Source: Nissolia schottii
Lineage: Eukaryota > Streptophyta > Magnoliopsida > Fabales > Fabaceae
Assembly: GCA_003254905.1 (NCBI GenBank)
Contig: QANU01019038.1
Span: 100,716 to 164,715 of the forward strand
Direction of reading: 5' to 3'
Length of the DNA stretch: 64,000 nucleotides
In this document: positions 12,478 through 24,905 of the stretch, piece after piece
How positions within the stretch are numbered: the stretch's first letter is position 1
Layout of the letters: each line of letters opens with the position of its first letter
Notes under the pieces: generated by a model
Told to the model about the DNA's origin: nothing
Seen by the model: the letters and a program-made list of their open reading frames with translations, nothing else
Databases searched by the model: none
Program-made: the position numbers and the translations under genes

Positions 12478-12790
12478 GATGCTATCAAGAAGACACATAT
12501 CATGGGTTAGAATCAATTTAACCCAAACCACTAAAATTCCTAATTTCTCAACCTAGGGTTCCAAGAGATTTACCCAAATACTCAAATAATCACACAATCA
12601 TTTCAACAACATTAACAAGATATTTGAGCTAAGAAATTAGCCTTGAAAACCCAAGAAAAGAGAATTTTTGGGTAGAGCCTTTACGTCACCACCAAAAGCT
12701 CCAAATGGTCTTCTATGGAATTTCTTAAGAAACGATTGGTGCGGATGATGAAGAGGAAGTAGAGGAATTGATGGAAATGAAGTGATTTTG

Positions 12791-14637
12791 TGTGACACCC
12801 CAGAAATGTCACTTGAATGCAAGGGACTGGTTCCCTTACAAAAAGCCTATAACGTCGCATGATTTTTCAAAAAATGAAGTTTTAAATAAATAAAATCCAT
12901 TAATTAAACTAATTGTTCTTTAAATAAAGAACTAAATTAATACATTAAATATCATTTAAATAAAATACTGAAATAAAAAAATAAATGCTTAACGGTCCCT
13001 TCCAAAAAATAAAATTTTAAATAAATAAAATCCATGAGGTAAGGGTTGTCATTAGGGTGCTAGGACAACCTTAGATAACTAGAAAGACAATCACGTAACT
13101 AAGAAAAGATAATAATTGAACATAGGGAACAAATAAAGATCTTAAGAAGGTTCTGGCTACAATGGGCTCGAAATACCTTAAAGATATTCACTTAGTTATA
13201 TAATAGGAAATCCCTTTCTATTGACACGTCTATGGACACGCCCCTCACCATTCGAAAATAAGGAATGGTTAATGACTAACGAAAGCGAGCTTAAAACTTG
13301 CCAAGAGAGATAAGACACGATATAAAAAGTAAAAGATATGATATGACAAGAGGGTCATGCTACAATAAAAGAAAGAAAAGTTTACGCTACATATGCAAAG
13401 TAGGCTAGGGAAGCTAGAATATGATGAGAAAGTACGAGTCCACCCCTGGTGACAGTGTAAGGGCGGCCCCTCACCACCCTGCACGTAGGATGATCATTTT
13501 TAAATATATGTTTATGCTAAATGCGTCTGTGGTTCGTTGCTACCTCAGGTATGAGCTCTGCCTGGTTGTTCAAATACGGAAAAAAAGTAGGTTGTACACC
13601 GAACGGGGATGACGGTCCCACGGTGTACAAAGGAGAATGATGGACATATGAAGATAAAAAGGATGTTGCCCCGATGGAAGTACTTGATCGGGCGCATAAG
13701 AGAACCCCTAGTTCCCCTCATACATGAGTATGTGATGTATGTATATAATGTATGTAAGGCAACGTCGAGTGAGTAGGTCTTCACGAGACTGCCTCTACGA
13801 AAATTAGACGATACATAACTATGTGATTCAATGTCACACTAGTTTAACGTTTGAGTAATATAAAGCTTGATGATATATCCTTCTTAGGTAATGTAAAGAT
13901 TAGAATTCCCCAGTTACCTAGTAAATTAGGTAAAGCCTTAGGACTAGCATGGATAATAATAATAAGCAGGGATTTTAGTATACTTTGACACCTAGAGATC
14001 TCCTGAGTGGCCTGGATCATAAATGAAGCGAAAATGAATAGTTATGACCTTGGATTCCCACAGAGGACGCGACGTTCTCATCCCCCACTCATTTATGAAT
14101 CCAGGCGAGTACGACAGGTATGCCGGGGAGGAGAAGGCATTGCAGGACGAATAAAGGTCTTGGCGTCAAGACATCCCAGGGAAGCAGAAGGACAACAATG
14201 TTTATCTACGTATTGTGATATTTAAGAGTTTTTGTATTTTGTACTAGCTAAATGGATTACATATGCCATTAGCTCATATGTGCAGTAAGTGTATATGTAT
14301 ATATAATACTAAATGTGTAATCGTTTCTGGACCCATATGTATGAATGGAACTTATGCTTTTTATGCATTGTCTTTAGATGATTAACTACTATGTCATTAA
14401 AATGCCTAAGTCCAGTGGATTTTATCGCTTGTGTATATATGTATGCCTTCTTGGACATGTGTGACTCATATCTTAAGTTTTAATAAAGAAAGGAAAAAGT
14501 TTTAAATTGGTCCATATTTTCAGTTAAAGGATATTTTCAAAGATAATATAGGACTAAAAGTATTCCAACCAAAGTAGATAACAACCTTGTGAACATTGTT
14601 TACGACTTAAGCATAAGCAGCTAGCAGGGGTGTTGCA
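12791..14637 (+). mobile_element. Solo-type Ty3 LTR, plus orientation, 1.85 kb
   Basis: It begins TGTGACACCCC and ends GCAGGGGTGTTGCA, matching the family ends at 46260 and 49264. Shared internal landmarks are the GGTCCCACGGTGTACAAAG block near 13613, the CCTGAGTGGCCTGGATCAT block near 13995, the GTTCTCATCCCCCACTC block near 14075, and AGATAACAACC near the 3' end. A ~30-bp phrase ending AATAAATAAAATCCAT occurs twice (near 12870 and 13007). I see no convincing 5-bp target duplication. No ORF of note. Confidence 0.7.
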
Positions 14638-16780
14638 TGTCTTTTATAATTCTTCATATTTTGATGAACAACTTTGGTGTTCGGGAGTTGTTGGAAAGAA
14701 CAAGTTAAAGAAATAGGTTTGCGATTTGGCTACGACGATCTCTCAAGCTCTTTAAGATGGTAAAAAATCCTCATAAAATCCCTATTAGAGATTCGACTAT
14801 GAGCCTTCAGATACCTTAAGGTTTGCTTTTTGGAAATTCTTAGGAGATTAGTAATCCTTGTGGGGCCCTAGCGACATATGAACAATATGCCGTGAGAGGC
14901 CCTCATAGGTTTTGATCATCAAGAGTTCCATAAGAGCTATCTTAAGTGATTGGAGGCAAATGAATATTTTTTTTGATTGCTTATGTGAGGAAGGATCGAA
15001 GTGTGAGCCATATGACGCTTAGACATTCGTCAAGGTTGAAAAGGGGACTTCGAGACCTAGATTAGAGACTATATTTTGGTCCTTCGTGTCTAGTGTTAGG
15101 ATCATGTCTTTTTGGCCAAGAAAAAAGTATTAATGACAGATTTGGTGACCATAAGGTCTTATACAATATATTGTGGCTTAAAGCGTGAATATGTTGTAAG
15201 TATGATTCAAGCTATGTTTGGTAATTGACAATTGATGTTATGTTTGAGTTTACGATGGGAATGTTTACATATGCTATTGTTACGTATGTCTATGCCATGA
15301 TTTATTGTCGTATGATATATCTATAATTATACACACACACACGATGATGCTCATATCTATGGTTACAATTATGTTATGCCATGTTTTAATGGTAGTGTTA
15401 CTATAATGATGTTGCATGCATTCAAATAACTTCAATCTTTATATAAGTGTGTTATAAGATTGTGAAATATACATCAAAGATAACTTAAGTCCTTATTCGA
15501 GAGAATATCCATAAAACTCTTTATATAAAACACTTATAGTAGCTAAGGTTTTTGCATAATGAGGTTTCCTTTGTGAAGCAATTCCTTCAGGCCAATGTAG
15601 TAAGCTGGTCACCTCGACCAACCCTGTTGTTAGCTCAGAGGTTGGTTACTAACCTAGTCAAGAATGCATGTGATTTGCTACCATGGATTAATCTTAACTC
15701 CTTTAATACGAAGTTGTATGTCCTAGGGTGGTAACCAGTCCCCCAGGTATACTGAAGGGAATAAATGTGAAAGAAAAGTGCACAAAGTAAATCCATAATG
15801 TACTCATGCATGTATCATGTCTATTGCACGCGTTTATGTTTACTCATTGTTATAGTTATCTCGTATGTATAAGTGATAGGTTAAAGGAAAGACTAGGGTA
15901 AACTAGTAACCGTTTGGGACTAGGACAAGATAATAAATAAACTTTATAAGTACACTCACTTAGATATGGTCTGAATGGTGAAACCTTATTCGACGTCACC
16001 AGGACAGTGCATATAGATCAACTGAGGAAAATCTTTTTTCTCATACCCTCTACATTTAGTTCTAGGTCCTGATGGAGAACATATGACATATGACGACATC
16101 GACCCCGGTGATCTCAAGTGCTAGGCTTTACCCCACTTAGGGGGTTGCTGTGCTCTACTTCGTGCTGCAAGCGTGACGACTTTCAAGATAGCGGTCACCC
16201 AAATTGCTACACCACATTCTAGGGACTCCCTCACCAGTTTCGATAGCTCTTGCAAACCTAGTACCCCAGAGCCTACTCCTCCACCTCTAGTCCTAGTTAT
16301 AGCACCCATGCTTGAGGTTGGAGATAGTTCTCACATCTCTGTTTACTCCTCTCAGACCTAAATAGGCTAGGTCCACCCCAAGTGGAGGATGACTCACCAT
16401 TGTAGCGCTCCGATCTAGCTTTTTGATGGTGATGAGGATGCTGTCAATGAGATTGCTATTGTTGAGGACAATGTCAATGATGAGGATGCTAATGAGGAGG
16501 TTGGGAAGGGGGAGACTATAGAGACAGATCTTGCCGAGGAACCCATCACTGACGCAGAGCCGAAGTTTCTCTCTCAGCGGCTGTGGCGCCAGGATTTTTG
16601 TAGTGGATTTCCCATTTAGGTGTGGATCTTCTAGGAGTTGCCATTCTAAGAGGATCGTCAAAGACTCATGTGATAGCTGAGTGACCCAAGAGTCGTCTTG
16701 CTAGTTTTTATCACATCTTATTTTATATCAAACTTATGTATTTATTGTTTGTATTTTTGTGACGAACAAGCTTGTAATAA
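14638..16780 (+). mobile_element. Degraded retroelement-like sequence
   Basis: The TTCTCATACCCTCTACATTTAGTTCTAGG block at 16037-16066 matches the conserved block near the 3' end of the Ty3 LTR copies. It is followed by sequence that reads as a broken acidic and Pro/Ser/Thr-rich coding region (about 16180-16620, stops and frame changes). No reverse transcriptase or integrase motif was found, so the assignment rests on the shared block and on context. Confidence 0.35.
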
Positions 16781-18010
16781 GCTCATCATCCTATATTTAT
16801 GCATTTATGTACTTTTTGATATGAACCTCTACCATACTGATGACTGATATGTATGGTCCTATTTTGTGGATGAATGAATGATGAAGTATATTCAGTTATG
16901 TATGTTATCTATGTTTTGATGGTTATGTATGTAGGATGTTCCGTATATTTTTTTTCGCGTGCTTGTGCTCTATCATGACTCGTTTTCCCAAAAGTATGAC
17001 TCATGTTTTCAAAAGTGACTTTCCACAAAATTTCAAAATTTGCTTGTATTTTTCAAGTGAGTATTTGATAAAGTTAAGTCTAAAGTAAAATAAGGCTAAA
17101 ATGTGACAATTATCGAACATTAATTACGACTTAAGTTTAATTATTGGTTCAAGTTGTATTCAGATTGATTATTTATTTTTTATTTGTTGGTTACCTATAA
17201 TTTATAAATACATTTTTTTTTCCTCACATGCATATCGTATGGATATCTTACATATATTTGAGTCAAATACTATTGCCTTAAACTTTCGTTGCCTACAGCT
17301 AATTTTTTGAACTGAAGGACAAAGTTGTCAATTCCATCTATCATCGTATCTAGTAATTAGTGTAAATTATTATATTTAGGAAATGACATTTGATCGTTTG
17401 TCTTTCAGAATTGAAAGTTTATAGTTAAAATTATTGTAAATATTTAATATTATATATTATATATGTAAATATAATTTTTCATTTACTATATATTGCTGTA
17501 TTGATATTTTATATTTTGATAAATTATTGTATTTGCGTATCATATTGGACCGTATTGATGCAACATAGCTGATTATTGAATTATTATTATTATTATTATT
17601 ATGATCACTACTACTAGCAGGTTGCCTGCGAATTTGAATGATTAATGACTATTAAGTAGTTATTATTTTTTTGTGAGAATAATTGAAACAAATAAAAACT
17701 GGTTATAAAATAGTAAAAATAAAAAAAAGAACAAATTAGACACCAAAAAAGCAATTATGGTGAGGAATCCCTTTTTTCTTCTTCTAATTGTATGTATTAC
17801 CATCAATAAAGAGAATACTCTCGAATAACTGTTTCTTGATGTCCAATTTTTATTTCATGTTTACCCTTTCAAGTAACTTAGTTTACCTTTTATTAGTAAC
17901 TAACCAAAACTGATATTAATTTCTTATAAACTATTAAAATTGGTAGGCACTTTAGCACAAAGTACCTGTAATCCCACTGGTAGATTATTATTATTATTAT
18001 TATTACAAAA
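16781..18010. other. Intergenic, AT-rich, no gene seen
   Basis: Contains (TTA)n tracts at about 17580-17602 and 17985-18005. Nothing else could be assigned. Confidence 0.5.
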
Positions 18011-18011
18011 A

Positions 18012-18221
18012 TGCTACATGTACACCTAATTTCATACATCCATACATACACCATTAATAATGCACAAACTTTATTCTCATGCACAAACATTACAACCTAT
18101 AAATGATACTCTCAACTATATTTAATTAAGTGCACAAACATTACATGAGTTAAAACACAAACTTTATGTATATAAGTACGAGGTGTATGTATGGTGTATA
18201 GTTTTTGGTGTACGTGTAGCA
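18012..18221. mobile_element. Foldback MITE, ~210 bp
   Basis: Left arm TGCTACATGTACACC and right arm GGTGTACGTGTAGCA are near-perfect inverted repeats (one mismatch). A second inner pair is built on CCATACATACACC / GGTGTATGTATGG. Flanks are TTA-rich and no clear target duplication can be defined. A partial relative lies at 6985-7035. Confidence 0.7.
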
Positions 18222-18468
18222 GAACTCTTTATTATTATTATCTAGTGAATATGATTTCTATCTTATAAAAAACTTAGGTATCGAAGGAAAAAACAAAAAA
18301 TTTAAATGGGTGGTTACCTAACAAAGGATAATTTTGGTAAACAAACGTGATCAAGAGATAATTATTTTAACTCAAACTCTTCGTCAATGGTAGAGATTAT
18401 TAGTATTGTTATCTTTCAACAAAAAGAAGTTAATAAGCATAAGCATTAAAAAAACAAAAAGGTGTTAA

Positions 18469-18524
18469 TGGGCCTTTGGGCCCAATGATTTAATGGGCCT
18501 TAAGGCAGAAGTAGTTAATGGGCC
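18469..18524 (+). promoter_or_regulatory. Cluster of site II (TGGGCC) elements upstream of the eEF1B gene
   Basis: TGGGCC occurs at 18469, 18494 and 18519, plus a GGGCCC at 18478-18483. A telo-box-like reversed motif CTAGGGTTCTTA follows at 18552. In plants such site II motifs (bound by TCP factors) and telo-boxes are characteristic of promoters of ribosomal-protein and translation-factor genes, which fits the downstream gene. A weak TATA-like AATAAAAGG is at 18568-18576. Confidence 0.65.
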
Positions 18525-18620
18525 ACTCACAACCCAATTTGGCAATGCCGGCTAGGGTTCTTAGTTCAATAAAAGGACGAAGACGCCGCTTTTCCGCTTC
18601 TCACTCTCGCTATCTCTCTC

Positions 18621-18660
18621 GCCGCTGCCGCTGCCGCTGCCGCTGCCGCTGCCGCTGCCG
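18621..18660 (+). repeat. (GCCGCT)n hexamer repeat in the 5' leader
   Basis: Almost seven perfect GCCGCT units sit in the presumed 5'-UTR exon of the elongation factor gene, just before a splice donor at 18679 (CACAG|GTAAT). The tract encodes an Arg/Cys-rich frame that I do not regard as a protein. Confidence 0.85.
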
Positions 18661-18951
18661 TTCTTTGCATCTCGCACAGGTAATCCCTTCAATCAACCCT
18701 TCACCACTCCTTGATTTTGTAACGCTCTTCTATTTTATGTTTGCAAATCGCAATTGCCAACTTGCGTTTTCAATTGCTGAAATCTCTTCGTGAAAGTTTT
18801 ATTATTTTTGGGGGGTTTTGATGTTTTTTTTTTTTTGCCAATTAACTATTCTTTGTCCAATTTCATTTATGATAATTGTTATTGATGCTGTTGCAACTCC
18901 ATCTTATCCATATTTTTGCAGAATCATATATTATATTGTTATTTGGCAAAG

Positions 18952-20592
18952 ATGGCAGTCACTATCTATGACCCTAGCTCTGCATCTGGTTTGAAGAAAC
19001 TTGATGAATACCTTCTCACCCGCAGTTACATCACTGGGTAAATTACGCACTGCGTTTTTATTTTTTTTATTTTTTGTTTCTATTTTCATTTTAAACTAGT
19101 TTGAAATTATTTCGTTGTATCTTATGCATTATCTTTTTATGTTATTTTTTTAGGTACCAAGCTTCGAAGGATGACCTTACTGTGTATGCAGCCTTGCCAC
19201 GGGCTCCATCGGATGAATATGTGAATGTGTCTAGGTGGTACAAGCACATTGATGCTTTGTTGAGAATCTCGTGAGTGTGATGCCAATTATATCTAAAATA
19301 AAGTGAATATTTATTTGATTAGTGGTTTCATAATTTGTTGTAGTGTGTTATGTAAATTTTATTCGAGGCTCCTAAGATTGTTCATTCTGTGGAAGTGTGT
19401 TGTGTTATGTATGGTGATTTGGTGATTCAAGGGTCTTGCACAATATTTTTGTAACTTTTTTTTTGGGTTCAATGTGGTGTCTTCAGAGGTGTTTCTGGCG
19501 AGGGATGTGGTGTCACAGTGCAGGGATCTGCTCTTGTGTCTGATGAGGCTGTTGCTACTCCTCCTCCTGCTGACTCCAAGGCAAGTGTTTTCCCAATGGT
19601 AGATGTATGCTTGCATTGTGGATTTGGTTGTTAGATTGACTAATTGTACTGAATTGTAATTCAGGCTTCAGTGGCTGACGATGACGACGACGATGATGTG
19701 GATCTCTTTGGTGAAGAGACTGAGGAAGAGAAGAAGGCAGCCGAGGAACGCGCTGCTGCTGTGAAGGCTTCTGGAAAGAAGAAAGAGTGTAAGTTTCTGG
19801 GTTGTTGCTAACTTGCAATTTCTTGAATTTTGTATGGATCCCCCTTTTTTTTCTTGTATATCAGTTTGTGAGAGCGTTTGTTTTATGCTGTTTTTCATTC
19901 TCAGCTGGGAAATCATCTGTTCTGTTGGATGTGAAGCCATGGGATGATGAGACTGACATGAAGAAGCTTGAAGAAGCAGTGAGAAGTGTTCAGATGGACG
20001 GTTTACTTTGGGGTGCATGTATGTAAATTTTCTTTAACAGTTTTCAAATTTGGCAGCGGTTATTAGTATTTGCAGATATCTATTAATTTACGTACTGCCT
20101 TCATTCTTGCTTATTTTTCATAGAACTTACGAATTTATTAGCTTCTGATGTCCGTGTCTTCAAATATGAAGATTAGCACTTACTTGCCTTCCAATTGTTG
20201 AAAATTTGTCGTCATGCTCCTTTCAAATTATTTTACATTTCATAAGTATGTTTTTTTTTCCCTTCTTGTTGCTGTTGGATATTCCATTTTGCTAATCTGA
20301 TTTTGGTTTTCATTAAATTTCACAGCCAAACTTGTTGCTGTTGGGTACGGTATCAAGAAGCTGCAAATTATGATGACCATTGTGGATGACCTCGTCTCTG
20401 TTGACACACTCATTGAGGAGCATCTTACAGTTGAGCCCATCAATGAATATGTCCAGAGTTGTGACATTGTGGCCTTCAATAAAATATGTAAGTGCATTCC
20501 AACAATTCTAACTAGTCTAATTTGTTTCTAATGATCTATATGGTTGTCATATTGTTCTAATTAATGCTATTTTCACAACCTTTGTTGCAGAA
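18952..20592 (+). CDS. Translation elongation factor 1-beta/delta (eEF1B GDP/GTP exchange subunit)
   Basis: Guanine nucleotide exchange subunit of the cytosolic eEF1B complex, which reloads eEF1A with GTP during translation. Coding exons: 18952-19037, 19154-19270, 19487-19580, 19665-19788, 19905-20018, 20326-20487, with the stop completed at 20591-20592; 232 residues, normal for the family. The start [13 protein letters not shown] and the N-terminal GST-C-like region, the acidic [14 protein letters not shown] linker, and the C-terminal exchange domain ([16 protein letters not shown] ... [10 protein letters not shown]) are all present. A further intron (18679-18921) splits the 5' UTR. The intron after 19580 begins GC rather than GT (AAG|GCAAGT); using the nearby GT would give a premature stop, so a GC-AG intron is the only consistent reading. 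Whether it should be called beta or delta is not decided by the sequence. Confidence 0.95.
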
Positions 20593-21804
20593 TCTAGAAT
20601 GAATGGAACTTCGGGGTATCATCTTAGCTTGGGAGAAGTTGCATGTTTTTAGAAATTTTGTTATGGATGATACTAGTACCCTAAGTTGAGATTTTTATTC
20701 TTAAATTCTGGGTTTCTAAAAAAGAACTTAATTGTTAATCGTTGTTATATTATTCCAGATTGTCTTTATGGATATCTTTTGCTTACTTGGAAAGTCTTTG
20801 ATTTTGGCTTTTAAGCTGTTGAAGGCTTGTTTATTTTTTCTTAATCTATTTGCTTGATAATTGTTATTGATTTGAAAGCTTTGATCTTTTTAGCCTCTGG
20901 ATTTTCAGCGAATAGGCTTGGTTTTTATTATGCAATCTTAAGAATGTTTAGCATTACAGCCCTATAGTCATCATGCAATACGGACTTATTCCGTAACAAA
21001 ATATGAATCATTTCTTTAAAAGTATATTAACAATCTAGTTTGTCTTTCAAACTTCATACCATTTTTGGATTTAAGAAATTTGAGTAAATAACTGATTTAC
21101 TTGCGACATTTTTGCTGACACTTACTAGCTCCATAAAAATATGTTGGCATCGGGTTTATTCTTTATGTATTAAAATTTGACATCAATTAGTTGTTCCGTC
21201 AAATTTAACTTAAAACGCCAAGTCTAACTGCTGTAAATTAATACCGTTAGTGTGTAAAGTTTGATCTATTGGAAGCACTTAATTAATGTTAAAATTTAAA
21301 ATGTTATGGCCAAAGTGGTATACTAAATTTTTAAGACTAAATTTATTAAACTAATAATAACAGGTCTAAGTTGATTATCTAATTTAAAAAATTTCTGTTC
21401 ATTTTCATATTTTTTTTATATATACACACATTATCTATCTATGTATCTCAGTTTTTATCCTGCTTTACTTTGGCAAGGGTTTTCCTGTCTTGTCCAAAAA
21501 CGTATTATTCAGCTTCAAAATTTCACTAAAATAATTTTCTAAATAAAAAATTATTGTGATGTATCAATATTTTAAAACCTAAGCAGAGGTATTTTTGGAT
21601 CTGCGATCAACGCCCTTGATGTTAAAATGAAGTGACATGCTAATGGAAGAGCCAGAGGAAATCACTGCTCGCTCAACTCTTCAGATTATTGCAGGTCTTG
21701 GTTAATTTACGCTTGTTAAATTACATTGACTTCCCTTGAGTTTTGTAAAATGTTATACTCACATTCTCTATTTATAACTGTCTTTAAAATATTCGTGACT
21801 TTTA
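20593..21804. other. 3' UTR of the elongation factor gene and intergenic DNA
   Basis: The first few hundred bases are T-rich and consistent with a 3' UTR. Beyond about 20950 nothing recognisable is seen. Confidence 0.45.
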
Positions 21805-21813
21805 TTTACTTTA

Positions 21814-22045
21814 GGGTTAAATATGTTTAGTCCTGAAAAATACAAAATTTGTGTTTTACTCCGAAAAAAAAATTCGTTAGGAAATTGTCATTGACAAATT
21901 TTTTTTGGTAGGATTTAAACGGCCAAACTTGATGACAGAGACTAAATCCTATAAAAAAAATTTGTCAGGACTATATTTTAACAATTTTTTTTAGGAGTAA
22001 AACACAAAATTTATAATTTTTAGAGATTAAAAACATATTTAACGT
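21814..22045. mobile_element. Mutator-type MITE, 232 bp, with 9-bp target duplication
   Basis: Inverted ends GGTTAAATATG / CATATTTAACG with paired inner phrases (AAAATTTGTGTTTTACTCC against GGAGTAAAACACAAAATTT). The flanking 9 bp TTTACTTTA is identical on both sides (21805-21813 and 22046-22054). Non-coding. Similar in plan to the element at 7133. Confidence 0.8.
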
Positions 22046-22054
22046 TTTACTTTA

Positions 22055-22697
22055 ATAAGACCAAAATACCTTTATTTATTTTTTTAATTTTTCATTCTCT
22101 CATTTTCATATTATAAGTGTTTTAGCATTTTAATTTTCACATTCGACAAAAATTAACATTGGGAGTTACACAGAGACAACAATACACAACACTGGGGGGC
22201 TACATGGAGGTAACAAAAGGCAACATCGAGGAATATACAGAGGCAAATATTGCATGGAGGAAACAAAGGACAACAAGAAGTTTGGAGTTGGCAGTCACGA
22301 TGGTGGTGGTGGTGTAGTTAACTAGGGTCAGGAAGGTAGCAACGGAAAAGACAGATCAGAGTGTTTTATAGAAAACAGAAAAAGAGAGTTTTTGTAGAAA
22401 ATGGAGAGTGAAAACTCTAAAGCAACGTAAGCAGAAAGATGGGTTGCAGAGGGTGTCATGACTCTGATACCATGTTATGAAAAGTACAAGAGACAGACAA
22501 AGAGCAGAAAAATAATAGTGTTGTATTATGCGAGGTGTGTATGAATACAAAAGGAGCAAACACCAATTTATAGGCTACGTAGAGAATAAAATAATAATGA
22601 TAGAAATCAAATTAAATCAAGAGTAAATCAATAAAAAAATAAATCTAAAATATTAAATTATTCTTAACAATAAATATGGTAATACATAAATACGACG
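22055..22697. other. Intergenic, no gene seen
   Basis: A purine-rich stretch (22150-22480) with GGAGGCAAC-like phrases has short ORFs only. Nothing is recognised. Confidence 0.4.
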
Positions 22698-23112
22698 TGT
22701 TAAATTTTCATTTGACTGCATATACCTTATAATACGGATACCCGTCACAAAAAAAAAGTAGAATATATTTAAGACTTTCCTGTGACATTTTATCCACAGA
22801 TACGTTGCACCTTAAAATATGATAATTAATGTATTAATACCTTTGGGGGCTCGTGTGTATATATATTATGAATTAAAGATACATTTTTTTGAGGTAAATA
22901 TGACATGTTAAATTTTCATTTGATTACGCATACCTTATATTACGAATATCCGTTACAAAAAGTATAATATATTTAAGACTTTCCTTTGAATTTTATCCAC
23001 AAATACGCTGCACCTTAAAGTATAATAATTATTATATTAATACCATTTTGGGTGTGTGTATATTATGAATTAGAGATACAATTTTTTTTTGGAAGAAGTA
23101 AGAAAAGAATTG
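22698..23112. repeat. Diverged 208-bp tandem duplication
   Basis: Two head-to-tail copies start with GTTAAATTTTCATTTGA at 22699 and 22907. Shared phrases are AATATATTTAAGACTTTCCT, TTTTATCCACA, GCACCTTAAA and ATATTATGAATTA. Identity is roughly 85 percent by eye. Non-coding. Confidence 0.8.
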
Positions 23113-23544
23113 TGAGGTGGAGGACCTTGTGGTTTGGCTAAGATGAAGAATTGAGTAGCTAGCAGAGTGATTGGGCTTCTATTCAAAACCTCTTCAATTA
23201 CATACACTTGACACCCAAAAGTAAGCTCTTTTTCTTCTGCTTCCTCTTCTATTTTTTTCTTAGTCTTAATTGAAAGATAAATTATAAAATAACACCTTAA
23301 TTTTTGATGAAGTCAATTCAATTTTTATCAATTTAGATTCCATTTCATTCATCATGGTACATGTACTAATTTTAATAAGACTTAGCTAGTGCTTACTGAG
23401 AGTCACTGTGTCTTAATGTCTAAGAATTTGTTGTAACAGTACTCATTATTTTCTCGGTGCTTTGCCTTGAGTAATGAATTGAAACCATAAAAAAGGGATT
23501 TTATCCTCTAAATCTTTTGCATAATTTTACATAAAGAATCCTTT

Positions 23545-23590
23545 CTCCTCCTCCTCCTCCTACCACTACCACTACCACTACCACTACCAC

Positions 23591-23636
<46 letters not shown>

Positions 23637-23637
23637 T
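23545..23637. repeat. Compound microsatellite (CTC)n-(ACCACT)n-(ATT)n
   Basis: Three consecutive simple-repeat tracts: CTC, then TACCAC, then about 16 ATT units. Confidence 0.95.
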
Positions 23638-23802
23638 ACTTCTAGGGTTCGTCTTTTTCAAACATCTCATTTTTATTTTCACTCATGTATACTATGATTT
23701 AAGTTTGATTATTATTTTTTTAAAGCTAAATTATCTTTTTGGTCTCCTATCTTTATTCGTTTTATCAATTTTTTCCTATAAGTTTTTTTTTGGGGGGGGG
23801 GG

Positions 23803-24333
23803 GAATGCTTACTTTAGTCATTGAAAGTGTAAGCATGGGTCACTTTCATCCCTAAATTTTAAAATTAGTCTATTTAGTCCTTGAACGTGTAGACCTTGAG
23901 TCAAATTAGTCATTCGTTCAATTTTCATTAACATGACGCGATTTTTCGCATTAGTGTCAAGATAAGTGACATGTAAGCATTTTCACATGGTGTCTCAGGT
24001 GACATGACAAAATTTTGGTGGGTGTGATGTGCGAGTGAGAAAGAATACTCAAAAATATTTGGAAAAATTAGGGTTTCAATTAGGTAAATTTGGGTTATTT
24101 GTTTTAAATTGGGTTAATTTGGACTAAACTACGTTGTTTTGATAAGTGTCATGTAAGACGTTAACATAGAATTTAACGTAACAAATCAACAGCACCATAA
24201 CGCTTGAAGGTGAAAGGGACTATATTGACTCATGGCCTGCACTTTCAGGGACAAAGTAAACTCATTTTAAAATTTAGGTATGAAAGTGACATACACTTAC
24301 ACTTTCAGGGGTTAAAGTGAACATTTTTCCTTT
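23803..24333. mobile_element. Foldback element with ~60-bp inverted ends
   Basis: The left end (AATGCTTACTTTAGTC then GAAAGTGTAAGC, GTCACTTTCATCC, CTAAATTTTAAAAT) recurs in reverse complement at 24250-24333 (ATTTTAAAATTTAG, GAAAGTGAC, ACTTTCAGGGG, TTAAAGTGAACATT). Between them lie AT-rich sequences and AACGTGTAGAC-like phrases. A target duplication is not clear because the left flank is a poly-G run. Confidence 0.6.
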
Positions 24334-24905
24334 TTTCTAGGTATCAATTTAGTCTATTACGTTTAAATTATTATCAACTTGGTCTTTCACATTTTTTTTA
24401 ATCAATTTTCTCTATTACATTTCAAATCGTTATCTATTTAGTTTGCTAAATCTACGTCACTTTATCTATGCAAAAGACTAATTTGATAACGATTTAAAAC
24501 GTGAAGGACCAAATTGATACAAAAAGGGCAAAAAAACCCAATTGGTAATGGTTTGAAACACAGATGACCAAATTGATTAAAAAAAAAACAAATTGATAAA
24601 TCAAATAAAGGTACACAACCAATAATGTCTTTTTGCCTTTTTCTCAACTATAAGTTATTTATACCTCAAGAGTTCAAGAAGTAGTCTGTCCTAGGACACG
24701 CTTGACTGAACTAGAGCCTACATGTGAGGTGAAACTATCCCTCAACCTATTTTTTTTTGGTTAAAAAAGAAAAGAAAAACTTTTCTTTTTTATGTTATTT
24801 TCTCATGTTTTTTTTTTCTTTTCAATAATTGAACTTTCAATATCCATTGAATTTGTATGTGACTAAGATTGTGTTTTTTACATTTTAGAAGCAACACCAA
24901 CCACA

